The position numbers were made by a program, and so were the translations under genes. 64,000 nucleotides of DNA, from the NCBI GenBank assembly GCA_964487545.1, contig CAZARI010000003.1:60201-124200 (forward strand). The letters are read 5' to 3'. The notes under the pieces were generated by a model. That model did not search any database. It had not been told where the DNA came from and was given only the letters and a program-made list of their open reading frames with translations. This stretch comes from SKUL01 sp964487545 (GTDB taxonomy: Bacteria; Bacteroidota; Bacteroidia; Flavobacteriales_D; SKUL01). This document shows, piece after piece, positions 45,677 to 54,537 of this stretch; the stretch's first letter is position 1, and every line of letters starts with the position of its first letter.

Positions 45677-47017
45677 TCAGAACTTAATCCAGTTGGTTCT
45701 CACCACATCAGACTCACCTCTAATTTCAATCACGTACATCCCCGTGGGTAAATCCGACCAGTTGAAAGTGAGTTTTTCACCCGAATACCACTGCCCGATA
45801 GGTTGCTGCGCCACTTGTTGCCCGGCAAAATTATATAGTAGAATTTGGTGCGGTTGCTTTACGGATGTTTCAATATTAACCAAACCCGTGGATGGATTGG
45901 GATAAATACGGACTTTGGCCGTTTCCAATTTTTCGGTGACTCCCGAAGTGAAGTCGAGACGAAACAGGTGCAATCCGTTGGTGCGATCCGAAATCAAAAT
46001 CCGTTGCGACGGCAGAAGTGCATACACCCCCCAGGCACCGTTATACGAATACGACTCATCACCGGTAAACGTGTCGTACCAGGCAATGCGTTGTGGTGAA
46101 TTGGGGTTGGTGACATCAAACACCTGCAGTCCGTCATTGTAGTGCGAAACATATACCGTGTCGCGAATGATTTGCAGGTTGTGAGCCACGCTGTTGTCGG
46201 ACACCATTGAGCCAAAAAGCCCGTTGACTTGAATGTCGCTCAAATCCGATACATCGCAAACTTTCATGCGCATCCCATCGGTTTCGTCGGCAAACACATA
46301 TTTATTTCCGTCTTCCGACAACCAGCCGCTGTGGTTGTAGCCCTGATCCGGATAGTCGCTTAGCGAACCGAGGGCAACTGGAAATCCCTGAGAAAAGTTG
46401 AGCACCAGCAAGCCTTCGTTGGCACAATTTAGCCACGCCGTGTCGTTGCGAACAAAGAGGTCGTGGACGTAGTTCACCAAATAAAAATCGAGTAAATATT
46501 CGGGTTCTGTTGGATTCTCAAGTGAAAGTACCCGTAGCGGACTGTTGCTCGAACCAGCCAGATACAATTTGGCGGTGGCCGTGTCAATAAACACATTGTG
46601 CGCCGTGGTGACGTGTTCGTTCGAGTCGTAAACCACAGACACGCTGTCGGGCAATCCGCTCAGATCCATAATTTGAAGTGTGCTCGATCCCTGGTCGCAC
46701 ACCGCGTAGAGATAACCTTCATAGTCGTGAAAGTCGCGGTGTATCACGTTGCCCTGAAATGCGCCGGGCACAAAGGCCACCTCCTCCAATTGATCGTTGT
46801 CGGTGAGCCGAAAAAAATGGGTTCCTATTTTTGAACCGATCACCCCGTATTCCGCTCCGTTTTGTACAAAGCCCCAAACCTCGTTATAGCGAATGCCCAG
46901 ATCAATGGTCTCGATGCTTTCGTCATGCCACACGTCGAGTAAAACAACGTTTTCTGATCCTTGTCCATACAACAGGCCACTGAATAAAAGTGCGGTAAAA
47001 AGGAGTGAAGTTTTCAT
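45677..47017 (-). CDS. Secreted LVIVD/choice-of-anchor B propeller protein with T9SS type A sorting domain
   Basis: 446 residues when started at the ATG at 47017, which opens a signal peptide (MKTSLLFTALLFSGLLYGQG). The longer frame to a TTG at 47110 adds a non-signal leader and is rejected. The body is a beta-propeller of LVIVD-type repeats, recognisable from segments such as TTAHNVFIDT, YVHDLFVRND, QGYNHSGWL and SVAHNLQIIRDT, with conserved His residues at blade ends. A type A sorting domain occupies the last ~75 residues (IYPNPSTGLVNIE, GMYVIEIRGE). The surface role is unknown. Convergent with the 2TM gene, two bases apart. Confidence 0.9.
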   Translation of the reverse strand: MKTSLLFTALLFSGLLYGQGSENVVLLDVWHDESIETIDLGIRYNEVWGFVQNGAEYGVIGSKIGTHFFRLTDNDQLEEVAFVPGAFQGNVIHRDFHDYEGYLYAVCDQGSSTLQIMDLSGLPDSVSVVYDSNEHVTTAHNVFIDTATAKLYLAGSSNSPLRVLSLENPTEPEYLLDFYLVNYVHDLFVRNDTAWLNCANEGLLVLNFSQGFPVALGSLSDYPDQGYNHSGWLSEDGNKYVFADETDGMRMKVCDVSDLSDIQVNGLFGSMVSDNSVAHNLQIIRDTVYVSHYNDGLQVFDVTNPNSPQRIAWYDTFTGDESYSYNGAWGVYALLPSQRILISDRTNGLHLFRLDFTSGVTEKLETAKVRIYPNPSTGLVNIETSVKQPHQILLYNFAGQQVAQQPIGQWYSGEKLTFNWSDLPTGMYVIEIRGESDVVRTNWIKF

Positions 47018-47151
47018 GATGTTTTCGTTTGGTGGGCTTAATATCAAAATAATTACACAAAAACAGACAGGGCGGCTCATCTTAAAAATTGTCAATTTTT
47101 CGATTCTCAAGGCAAATCGCCTATCTTCGCCACACCATTAACCTGTTTCAT

Positions 47152-47862
47152 GTGTCCGATTGCCTTGTTATTATACCTACCTACAACGAGAAAGAAAACG
47201 TAGAGCGTATGCTGCGCAAAGTTTTCTCGTTGGATCAGCCGTTCCACGTTTTGGTGGTAGACGATGGCTCACCCGACGGCACAGGACAAATTGTTAAAGA
47301 TCTTCAACAGGAATTTTCCGACCGGCTCTTTCTATTGGAACGCTCGGGAAAACAGGGGCTGGGAACCGCCTACATCGCTGGCTTTCACTGGGCACTAGAG
47401 CGCCATTACGACTATATTTTTGAAATGGATTGCGATTTCAGCCACAACCCCGAAGATTTACCGCACCTGCTTTCGGCCTGCAAAGAAGATGGGGCAGATA
47501 TGAGCGTGGGATCGCGATATGTGCGTGGCGGAAAAGTGAAAAACTGGCCCATGGGGCGCATCATGATGTCGTATTTTGCCTCGGTATATGTGCGTTTGAT
47601 TTTATGGATCAATATCAAAGACACCACCGCCGGGTTTAAATGCTACAGTCGCAAGGTGCTGGAAACCATAGATCTCGATGCCATTCGGTTTGTGGGTTAT
47701 GCCTTTCAGATTGAAATGAAATACCGCACCTTCAAGCACGGATTTAAAATTAAGGAAGTGCCGATCACGTTCATTGACCGCAGATACGGCAAGTCTAAAA
47801 TGAATACCCATATTTTTCGCGAAGCCTTTTGGGGGGTATTCCAAATGCGATTTTCAGTTTAA
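47152..47862 (+). CDS. Polyprenol-phosphate mannosyltransferase-like GT2 (DPM1 type)
   Basis: 237 residues when started at the GTG at 47152 (MSDCLVIIPTYNEKENV); the open frame extends to 47089 but the extra residues are not family-like. A TATCTTCG -7-like element lies near 47121. GT2 motifs: PTYNEKENV, VVDDGSPDG, the DxD-like MDCDFSHNPED, and the acceptor segment GSRYVRGGKV. It lacks the C-terminal membrane helices of some relatives. It is expected to transfer mannose (or another sugar) from GDP/UDP-sugar to polyprenyl phosphate for later export steps. It is followed three bases later by pyrC. Confidence 0.9.
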   Translation: MSDCLVIIPTYNEKENVERMLRKVFSLDQPFHVLVVDDGSPDGTGQIVKDLQQEFSDRLFLLERSGKQGLGTAYIAGFHWALERHYDYIFEMDCDFSHNPEDLPHLLSACKEDGADMSVGSRYVRGGKVKNWPMGRIMMSYFASVYVRLILWINIKDTTAGFKCYSRKVLETIDLDAIRFVGYAFQIEMKYRTFKHGFKIKEVPITFIDRRYGKSKMNTHIFREAFWGVFQMRFSV

Positions 47863-47865
47863 GCC

Positions 47866-49203
47866 ATGCAAACGCTCGTCAAAAACGCAACCATTGTCAA
47901 CGAAAAACAACATTTTCGGGGCAGTGTGATCATTGATGGAGAAAAGATTGCTGCGGTGAGTCGTGAGGATTTATCTGAAGGTTTTTCGGGCGAGATCATC
48001 GACGCCGAAGGAATGTATCTGATTCCGGGGATGATCGACGACCAGGTGCACTTTCGCGAGCCTGGATTAACCCACAAAGCCGACATCCATACCGAGTCGT
48101 GTGCCGCTGTGGCCGGAGGAATTACCTCGTATATGGAAATGCCCAATACGGTTCCCAATACGCTCACACAGGAATTGCTGGTTGATAAGTATGCCCGCGC
48201 GGCCGAAACATCGGTGGCCAACTACAGTTTTTTTATGGGCGCTTCAAATGACAACCTCGACGAAGTGCTCAAAACCGATCCGAAAGCGGTATGTGGCATC
48301 AAGGTGTTTATGGGATCTTCAACCGGAAACATGCTCGTTGACAATCGCGAAACCCTGCGCGAAATCTTTGCCCACAGTCCCATGCTGATTGCCACGCACT
48401 GCGAAGACGAAGCGACGATTCGCGCCAATACCGAAATATTCCGCGCACAGTATGGCACTGATGCTCCGGTGCGCATTCATCCGCAGATCCGAAGTGCGGA
48501 GGCTTGCTACCGCTCGTCGTCAATGGCGGTGGAAATGGCCGAAAAGTACGGTGCCGATTTACATGTGCTGCATATTTCCACGGCGCGTGAACTCAACTTG
48601 TTTCGAAGCGATATTCCGCTCGAAGAAAAGAAAATTACGGCCGAGGCCTGTGCGCATCACCTGTGGTTTACCGATGCCGATTACGATCACTACGGTACAT
48701 TCATCAAGTGGAACCCTGCCGTGAAATCCGCTGTCGACCGCGATGCCATTCGACAGGCGGTGATCGACGGGCGCATCGATATACTCGCTACCGATCACGC
48801 ACCGCATACCCTCGAAGAAAAAGCACAACCCTATTTTGATGCCCCATCGGGCGGACCGCTGGTACAGCACGCCATACCCGCGTTTTTTGATTTGGTGGAA
48901 CAGGGCGTTTTCAATGTCGAAACACTGGTGCAGCGCGCCTGCCATGCGCCAGCCATTCGGTTTAAAATAAACCGTCGCGGATTTATTCGCCCCGGATATT
49001 TTGCCGACCTTGTATTGGTGAAGCGCGAACAATCCGAAGCCGTCAGTATCGATAATATCCGCTATAAATGTGGTTGGTCGCCATTTGAAGGTCACCGCTT
49101 TTCGCACGTTGTGGCTGCCACGTTTGTCAATGGAAAACAAGTATTTGACGGCCAATCGGTGCAGGTTGCACGTAAAGGAAAGCGGCTCATATTTGACCGA
49201 TGA
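47866..49203 (+). CDS. pyrC: Dihydroorotase
   Basis: 445-residue amidohydrolase closing carbamoyl-aspartate to dihydroorotate, step three of pyrimidine synthesis. The metal ligands are in order: DDQVHFREPG (HxH-type site), the carboxylated-Lys region GIKVFMGSS, IATHCED, LHVLHIST, and the final Asp in ATDHAPHT. It is a class I enzyme by length and motif. The start is three bases after the glycosyltransferase stop, and the end overlaps the DUF4296 gene by four bases (ATGA), so all three genes form one operon. This order is familiar in Flavobacteria. Confidence 0.96.
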   Translation: MQTLVKNATIVNEKQHFRGSVIIDGEKIAAVSREDLSEGFSGEIIDAEGMYLIPGMIDDQVHFREPGLTHKADIHTESCAAVAGGITSYMEMPNTVPNTLTQELLVDKYARAAETSVANYSFFMGASNDNLDEVLKTDPKAVCGIKVFMGSSTGNMLVDNRETLREIFAHSPMLIATHCEDEATIRANTEIFRAQYGTDAPVRIHPQIRSAEACYRSSSMAVEMAEKYGADLHVLHISTARELNLFRSDIPLEEKKITAEACAHHLWFTDADYDHYGTFIKWNPAVKSAVDRDAIRQAVIDGRIDILATDHAPHTLEEKAQPYFDAPSGGPLVQHAIPAFFDLVEQGVFNVETLVQRACHAPAIRFKINRRGFIRPGYFADLVLVKREQSEAVSIDNIRYKCGWSPFEGHRFSHVVAATFVNGKQVFDGQSVQVARKGKRLIFDR

Positions 49204-49619
49204 TCAAGTGGAGCTTCATAGTGTTTGTTTTGCTTGTCGGCTGTTCAGAAAGCGGACCACCACCACCACCGACCAACGCCATGTCCGAGCAGCAGTTTGT
49301 TGAGGTTATGGTGGATGTTCACCTGCTGGAAGCCACCGTCAACCATCAGTTTGTAAAGGTGGCCGACACCTCGGGCGTCTACCATCAGTATTACGCACAT
49401 TTGTTCGGCAAACATCAAATTGACCGGGCCATTTTTGACAGCACCTTCAACTACTACCTGCGACATCCGAAATTGATGAACACCATATACAAGCAGGTTC
49501 ACGACAGCCTCAAAGCCCTGGCCATCGACTTGGAGGAAAACGAAGAGAAGTATCGGCAGATGGAGCGGGATACAGTACAACCTGATACGGCCCAACCTGT
49601 AATAAGGCAATCGGAGTAG
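49200..49619 (+). CDS. DUF4296 lipoprotein
   Basis: 139 residues. The lipoprotein signal is MIKWSFIVFVLLVGCSESG, with Cys15. A proline-rich linker follows. The DUF4296 helical region has VMVDVHLLEATV and a later DSTFNYYLRHP. The function of the family is unknown. It overlaps pyrC by four bases and is probably co-translated. Confidence 0.9.
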   Translation: MIKWSFIVFVLLVGCSESGPPPPPTNAMSEQQFVEVMVDVHLLEATVNHQFVKVADTSGVYHQYYAHLFGKHQIDRAIFDSTFNYYLRHPKLMNTIYKQVHDSLKALAIDLEENEEKYRQMERDTVQPDTAQPVIRQSE

Positions 49620-50027
49620 GTTTTATGGTGGGGTGTTTTGAATGGATGTGGTGATTTTGTGGGTGTTGAGGTGTGGGGAGGTGTGGGGTTTTTAAAATAA
49701 ATAAAGGGATTATCGATTTAAGTTAAATGTCATAGATTAATTACCCTTGGGTAAAAAGTCCATCAGCCAGCAGTATACAAGCGTCTCATTGTCGTGCACC
49801 GCAAGCGCCTCATCTCGGCCACTACCTCATAGACGATCGCACAGCCAACGGCGCCGATTACTTTGACCGGCGACACCTCCACTGCGCCATCAAGAATGCT
49901 CGGACTGGGAGGTGGGGTGAGAGTAATACTATTGTTGAAAATAATTTCTGATTTATACGGCACATATTAAAACTGTCCGTAGATTTGTCCGTGTCCGTAT
50001 TTTTGTCCGCAAATAATACTTAAATAA
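49620..50027. other. 408-base gap before the restriction-modification genes
   Basis: A G/T-rich run (about 49622-49690) is followed by an AT-rich stretch, a GC-rich patch (about 49765-49920), and the 18-bp repeat promoter of the methyltransferase gene. The GC-rich patch reads on the minus strand as short protein-like fragments in two frames, for example SILDGAVEVSPVKVIGAVG and, in another frame, EALAVHDNETLVYCWLMDF. A decayed gene is possible. I cannot name it. Confidence 0.45.
49975..50010 (+). promoter_or_regulatory. 18-bp tandem repeat carrying two -7 elements, upstream of the C5 methyltransferase
   Basis: Two copies of TGTCCGTAnnTTTGTCCG-type sequence lie head to tail: TGTCCG occurs at about 49975, 49987, 49993 and 50005, spacing 12, 6, 12. 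Each copy contains a TAnnTTTG -7 match (TAGATTTG, TATTTTTG). The second would start transcription about 15 bases before the ATG at 50028. It is probably the operator-promoter of the restriction-modification genes; autoregulation by the methyltransferase is a hypothesis. Confidence 0.6.
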
Positions 50028-52241
50028 ATGGCGACAATTAACTTCTATCTTGACAAACCTGACAAAAAGGGTCTTTCACCGATTCATCTTCGAATTAATT
50101 GCAATGGGGGCCAAGTAAAAATTTCGACCTGCGAAAAAGTGAAAGCAGAGCAGTTTGATAAGGAGAAGCAACTGCTGAGAGGGAATTCGAAACAGGCTAA
50201 CAGTATTAATCATTACTTGAGGTACTTGCGTGAACGAAGCAATGAAATGTTTGACCGGTCTTTACGAAAAACATTTACTAACAAGGAGATAAAGGACACT
50301 TTGCGTGATTATATTCAAGCGTATAAATCAAATAATCAAGTTAGTATAGTGAGGGAGCAAGTTACTCTTTATGGCAAACCATATACCTTTGTCGATTTGT
50401 TTGCAGGTGCTGGCGGCTTTAGTGAAGGTTTTCTTCAGGCAGAATATAATAACAAGTATTTTGATTTTGTTGTTGCCAATGATATCAATGACAATTGCGA
50501 GCTAACCCATATTGTCCGCTATAATCACCAACTCGGGCTGGATGCGAAGTTTCTTTGTCAAGATATTACCGAGCCAGATTTTCTCGACAATTTGTTGGAA
50601 AAAGTTGGGGGAAGATCTATTGATGTGGTATGCGGTGGGCCTCCTTGTCAAAGTTTCAGTCTGGCAGGTAAACGAAAAATGTATGACAAAAAGGATGACC
50701 TTTTTTCACACTATCTAGAAGTGATTAAAATCCTTCAACCGAAGTATTTTGTCATGGAAAATGTAAAAGGGATTCTTACTAAAGAGAATGGTAAAATCAA
50801 AAAACGAATTTTAGACGAAATTCGATCTATTGTCGACATTCAAGAGTTGCCGAAATTAGAACGATTTGTGAAAGATTTGACAAAGCGAAATCCGACAAGC
50901 GAGTTTATTTTGGACTGCTTGATTCGGCGAGTTGATTTTGAGCGATTTAAAGAGAAGGAGCTTGACGATGCCAGAGAGGCCTATATTAAAGTTGTAGAAG
51001 CTAAGTTTCGTTTGCTCACTCCCAGAATTGTAGACTACAAAACCAGTAAAACAGATGTACGTGTAAGTACTATTCGTCATGGCTTCAATTTGCTTTTACG
51101 TAGGAAGCAAATTCAAAAATTGCAACGAGATATTATTCGCGAAAAAGATTTTTGTAACGTCGATAACGATTATTTTGTTGAAGCTTTCACTGATTTTTTG
51201 AGTGAACTGAATGCGGATGCGATTATTACAAAAGTTAGGAAGGCTTTTCAACTACTAGAGGTACCCAAACAATATGCGGAAGAATGTGAAAGCATTATAG
51301 TTGCATTGGAAATCTACACAATGACATTCGAAGGTTGTGTCGATTACATCACTCAGTTTTGTGATGACGAAAACAAAATCAAATTAGCAGCACTTTTAGG
51401 AAATATTCGATTATATAAAATAGATTCTCCTTTTGTAGCCAATGCATCTAATTATGGTGTGCCACAGAATCGGGAACGAGTATTATTTATTGGTTGCCGA
51501 AAAGATCAGAAATTGATCAACGATATTCCACCAACTGTTTCTGAGAACAATAAAGTGACAGTGTTTGAGGCATTGCATGACCTTGATTTTGTAGGAAATA
51601 ATGAAGAAGCACATCAATATAAACCCGTAGATGTGTCACTCCAATTCAACGGAACATCAGAGATAATGAATAAATTGATTCGGAAGCGTTCCATTGATGG
51701 AAAAAACGGGAAAACGGCAGAAAAGACATATGCCGAATGGAGCCGAGGCGGTAGATTTAATGGTCGTTTCAAGGATATGTCTTCACCATTTTATGTTCGT
51801 GATATAAATGCATTAAACAACGGGGAAAGAGTATATGACGTTCTTCATAATCACAAGACGAGTAAACAGAATGCTGATGTAATCAGCCGGTTAAAAATTA
51901 TTCTTGAATCTGGAAACTATGTTAATGCAAAAAAAAGGCTGAAAGAGTGTGGTTTGAGTTCCCAAAAGCGGAATTACAGTGTTCTTAAGCCTGAAGGACA
52001 GAGTCCAACTGTTATGACAATTGCAGATGATTACATACATTACAACGCTCCAAGAGCTCTTACAGTGAGAGAAATGGCCAGACTTCAATCCTTCGATGAT
52101 TCTTTTGTGTTTCAAGGAAAGCGATCAACAGGTGGAAATAAAAGAAAGTCTGAGGTTCCACAATATACATTGGTGGGAAATGCTGTTCCTCCTTTGTTAG
52201 CTCGAGCAGTTGCAATGGAAATATTGAAACGAATTAAGTAG
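50028..52241 (+). CDS. DNA (cytosine-5) methyltransferase of a type II R-M system, with integrase-arm-like N-terminus
   Basis: 737 residues. C5 motifs: I FVDLFAGAGGFSEGF (residues 121-135), IV GGPPCQSFSLAG with catalytic Cys207, VI MENVKG (about 243), VIII NYGVPQNRERV (475-485), and IX-X with LTVREMARLQSF and YTLVGNAVPPLLARAV at the end. About 200 residues are inserted between motifs VI and VIII, and the target-recognition domain lies at about 545-680. The first ~105 residues before motif I resemble the Arm DNA-binding domain of Bacteroidota tyrosine recombinases, with LSPIHLRINCNGGQVKIST. The gene is AT-rich: a hand count of 50821-50880 gives 21 of 60 G+C, against 38 of 60 at 48481-48540 in pyrC. 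That suggests transfer. The stop codon abuts the endonuclease start. Confidence 0.95.
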   Translation: MATINFYLDKPDKKGLSPIHLRINCNGGQVKISTCEKVKAEQFDKEKQLLRGNSKQANSINHYLRYLRERSNEMFDRSLRKTFTNKEIKDTLRDYIQAYKSNNQVSIVREQVTLYGKPYTFVDLFAGAGGFSEGFLQAEYNNKYFDFVVANDINDNCELTHIVRYNHQLGLDAKFLCQDITEPDFLDNLLEKVGGRSIDVVCGGPPCQSFSLAGKRKMYDKKDDLFSHYLEVIKILQPKYFVMENVKGILTKENGKIKKRILDEIRSIVDIQELPKLERFVKDLTKRNPTSEFILDCLIRRVDFERFKEKELDDAREAYIKVVEAKFRLLTPRIVDYKTSKTDVRVSTIRHGFNLLLRRKQIQKLQRDIIREKDFCNVDNDYFVEAFTDFLSELNADAIITKVRKAFQLLEVPKQYAEECESIIVALEIYTMTFEGCVDYITQFCDDENKIKLAALLGNIRLYKIDSPFVANASNYGVPQNRERVLFIGCRKDQKLINDIPPTVSENNKVTVFEALHDLDFVGNNEEAHQYKPVDVSLQFNGTSEIMNKLIRKRSIDGKNGKTAEKTYAEWSRGGRFNGRFKDMSSPFYVRDINALNNGERVYDVLHNHKTSKQNADVISRLKIILESGNYVNAKKRLKECGLSSQKRNYSVLKPEGQSPTVMTIADDYIHYNAPRALTVREMARLQSFDDSFVFQGKRSTGGNKRKSEVPQYTLVGNAVPPLLARAVAMEILKRIK

Positions 52242-53423
52242 ATGAGAGATATAACCCTGGCTGAACAACTGAAATTAAAGGTTCTTACAGAATATTCCGT
52301 TGCACTTACATTGATTGAGCCGACGGAAACGGGGTTAAAGAAATCCATTATGGATGCAACTGGTCCTGTGCGGAATTTTCTTGCCGAACAAGAAATTCAC
52401 GATTATAACGAACAAGGTCAAGGACAGCAGAATAAATATATTGTTGAGGCTTTTATAGTTGCTGAGGACGAATTCATTTCTTCAAATGCATCACTCTATA
52501 GACCGGAAACGAAAAAGGGTGATCCTAGGATTTGGTTCTCCAAACTCAATAGGTATGCAGCGCCGAATGATATACTCGCCTTAATTGTTTTTAGTGAGAA
52601 GATTTATGTTTTGAATTTGACACAATTACCGGTAGAAAGATTAATCTACGGAGAAACTCAAAATCCTTTTCAAGAACTGGTATTTGCCATTAGTAGTAAA
52701 GAAGGAGCAACTGCAGAGGAACTGTTGTATATGTTGCGGCAAATCGCAGCAAGAGGCCCGATTCCTGCAGAAGTGGATGCCGATACTGCTGTAGGACGAA
52801 CCTTAGAAACAGCTCTTGGTATTGGTATTAATTCCTCCAGACAGCCAGATTATAAAGGAATAGAGCTTAAGTCGTTCAGGGATAAACGAAGAAATCGAAA
52901 AACTCTTTTTGCGCAAGTTCCGGATTGGAAGTTGAGTAAATTAAAAAGCTCATCCCAGATTCTCGATGCATTTGGTTATCGGCGTGGTGATGATTTAAAG
53001 TTGTATTGCACTGTTTCTGCTATAATTCGTAATTCTCAAGGGCTTCGCTTTAGGTTAGATGCTGATGCCAATTGGTTACTCGAAAATTCCGATCAAAGGG
53101 AAATTGGTGATTTTGCTGTTTGGGGTCTCAATAAACTTCATGAAAGATTATTAGAGAAACATAAAGAAACGTTTTGGATTGCAGCCGACAGCACATTCGA
53201 AGATGGCAAAGAGTATTTTCAGTATCGGACTGTCGAACACACTAAGAAGCCAATTACTTCTCAATTTGACATTTTATTGGAGCAGGGAATAATTACCATG
53301 GATCACCTGATCAAGCGTAATAGAGCTGGACGAGTGAGTGAAAAGGGACCGTTATTTAAGATCAAACCGAATGGTTTAGATTTGTTGTTTCCAGCGAGTA
53401 AACGTTACGAATTGACTCTGTAA
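52242..53423 (+). CDS. MvaI/BcnI-family type II restriction endonuclease
   Basis: 393 residues, starting at the base after the methyltransferase stop. The catalytic core shows GRTLETALG (Glu189), then D203YKGIELK, with Asp203, Glu208 and Lys210 as the PD-(D/E)xK set of the MvaI/BcnI family. MvaI and BcnI cut CCWGG and CCSGG, so a CC(N)GG-like site is possible but not proven here. The classical enzymes are under 250 residues. This one carries an N-terminal ~165-residue domain with no motif I know. The tight junction with the methyltransferase gene suggests translational coupling. The base composition is AT-rich like its partner. Confidence 0.92.
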   Translation: MRDITLAEQLKLKVLTEYSVALTLIEPTETGLKKSIMDATGPVRNFLAEQEIHDYNEQGQGQQNKYIVEAFIVAEDEFISSNASLYRPETKKGDPRIWFSKLNRYAAPNDILALIVFSEKIYVLNLTQLPVERLIYGETQNPFQELVFAISSKEGATAEELLYMLRQIAARGPIPAEVDADTAVGRTLETALGIGINSSRQPDYKGIELKSFRDKRRNRKTLFAQVPDWKLSKLKSSSQILDAFGYRRGDDLKLYCTVSAIIRNSQGLRFRLDADANWLLENSDQREIGDFAVWGLNKLHERLLEKHKETFWIAADSTFEDGKEYFQYRTVEHTKKPITSQFDILLEQGIITMDHLIKRNRAGRVSEKGPLFKIKPNGLDLLFPASKRYELTL

Positions 53424-53628
53424 TAGGTAAAAAATTAAAGTTCAAGATAAGGTCTGCGCTCAAAAATAGGTTTAATGAGGTACAGTGACTTTTTCGAGTT
53501 CTCTAAATTAAAGCTGAATCCCCACAACAACCTTTTAATATCACCTAATTGGTTTAATTGATTACCATCTTCCATCCCCGAGAAATCCCATAATATAGAG
53601 GTCTTTCACGGCATCTAAAATCAGCGAA

Positions 53629-54537
53629 TTAAGACGATGCGTTGTGAGATTTCAGATAGGGGTTTTCTACGGTAGTGATCAGCGGAATGGCGCCCGGTTT
53701 AATTTCAATCTTTACCACGTCGGTTTCGCCGATAACCTCACCGTCGAGTTGGAGCAATTGAGCGGGTTTGAATCGGATGACCGCCGAAGTGGCTGAATAA
53801 ACCTGCACGGCGGCTTCATCTAGAAAAGTATCGTCGATCACCGATAGACCAGCGCGGATAATGGTATCGGCATCCATGTCCTCGATTACGGTCACTTCAA
53901 ACTTTCCGTCAAACGGGCTGCCTACGGTGTTGAGCGGAACGCCCGAGCCATATCTGGTGCCGTTTCCAATACCGATCATTTTGGCCTTTCCGCTGATCTC
54001 GTTCACATTGGTTTGCAGATGAAATGTAAAAAACAAGGATTCGCTCAATGCGCTAATCAGGTGTTTGCCGTAAGTAGCAAATCCGCGTCGTTCATCCGAA
54101 TCAAAAGCTTCAACAATCCGTGCATTCACGCCCACATCTCCCAGGTGCAGGCACAGGTGTTTATCGTTGACCACGAGCATATCCATCGGGACGATCAGGG
54201 TGGAGTTGATCAGATCGGCAAGAGCCACTTCGGGATCGGTGCTCACCCCCAGTTCTTTTGCAAATCCATTGGCCGAACCCATTGGCACAAATCCGAGAGG
54301 AATCGGTTGGTGCAGGGTGGCCCTTGCGGCAAGGGCAAATGTTCCGTCGCCTCCGGCACAGGCAATGCGATCGGGCTGGTAATCCGCAATTAGTTGTTGC
54401 AGCCGTTTGCAATCGCCTTTTCCGCTGGTTTGAAAAACCTGAAGATGCATATCTGCACACTGTTTTTCAGCGAATTGCAGAAAAGCCTCTTTGTCTGTTC
54501 CGCCCGAAATGGGATTAACGACCAATAGCAACTTCAT
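53629..54537 (-). CDS. Diacylglycerol/lipid kinase (DagK/YegS-like)
   Basis: 302 residues of the NAD kinase/diacylglycerol kinase fold. The N-terminal LLLVVNPISGG and the nucleotide site ACAGGDGTF are intact, followed by PMGSANGFAKEL. The C-terminal beta-sandwich contains the second lipid-facing half and LLQLDGEVIG, the acidic segment of the family. It phosphorylates diacylglycerol or a related lipid at the inner membrane. Its start overlaps the end of the upstream App1-like phosphatase gene by 23 bases, so the two proteins are made together. Confidence 0.92.
   Translation of the reverse strand: MKLLLVVNPISGGTDKEAFLQFAEKQCADMHLQVFQTSGKGDCKRLQQLIADYQPDRIACAGGDGTFALAARATLHQPIPLGFVPMGSANGFAKELGVSTDPEVALADLINSTLIVPMDMLVVNDKHLCLHLGDVGVNARIVEAFDSDERRGFATYGKHLISALSESLFFTFHLQTNVNEISGKAKMIGIGNGTRYGSGVPLNTVGSPFDGKFEVTVIEDMDADTIIRAGLSVIDDTFLDEAAVQVYSATSAVIRFKPAQLLQLDGEVIGETDVVKIEIKPGAIPLITTVENPYLKSHNASS

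Noticed and set aside
48559..49155. 198-residue minus-strand frame opposite pyrC
   Set aside because: Antisense shadow of the dihydroorotase gene; no family features.
50028..50345. Calling the methyltransferase gene an integrase or mobile element
   Set aside because: Only the arm-like segment is present. No tyrosine recombinase catalytic residues, no terminal repeats and no attachment-site duplication were found.
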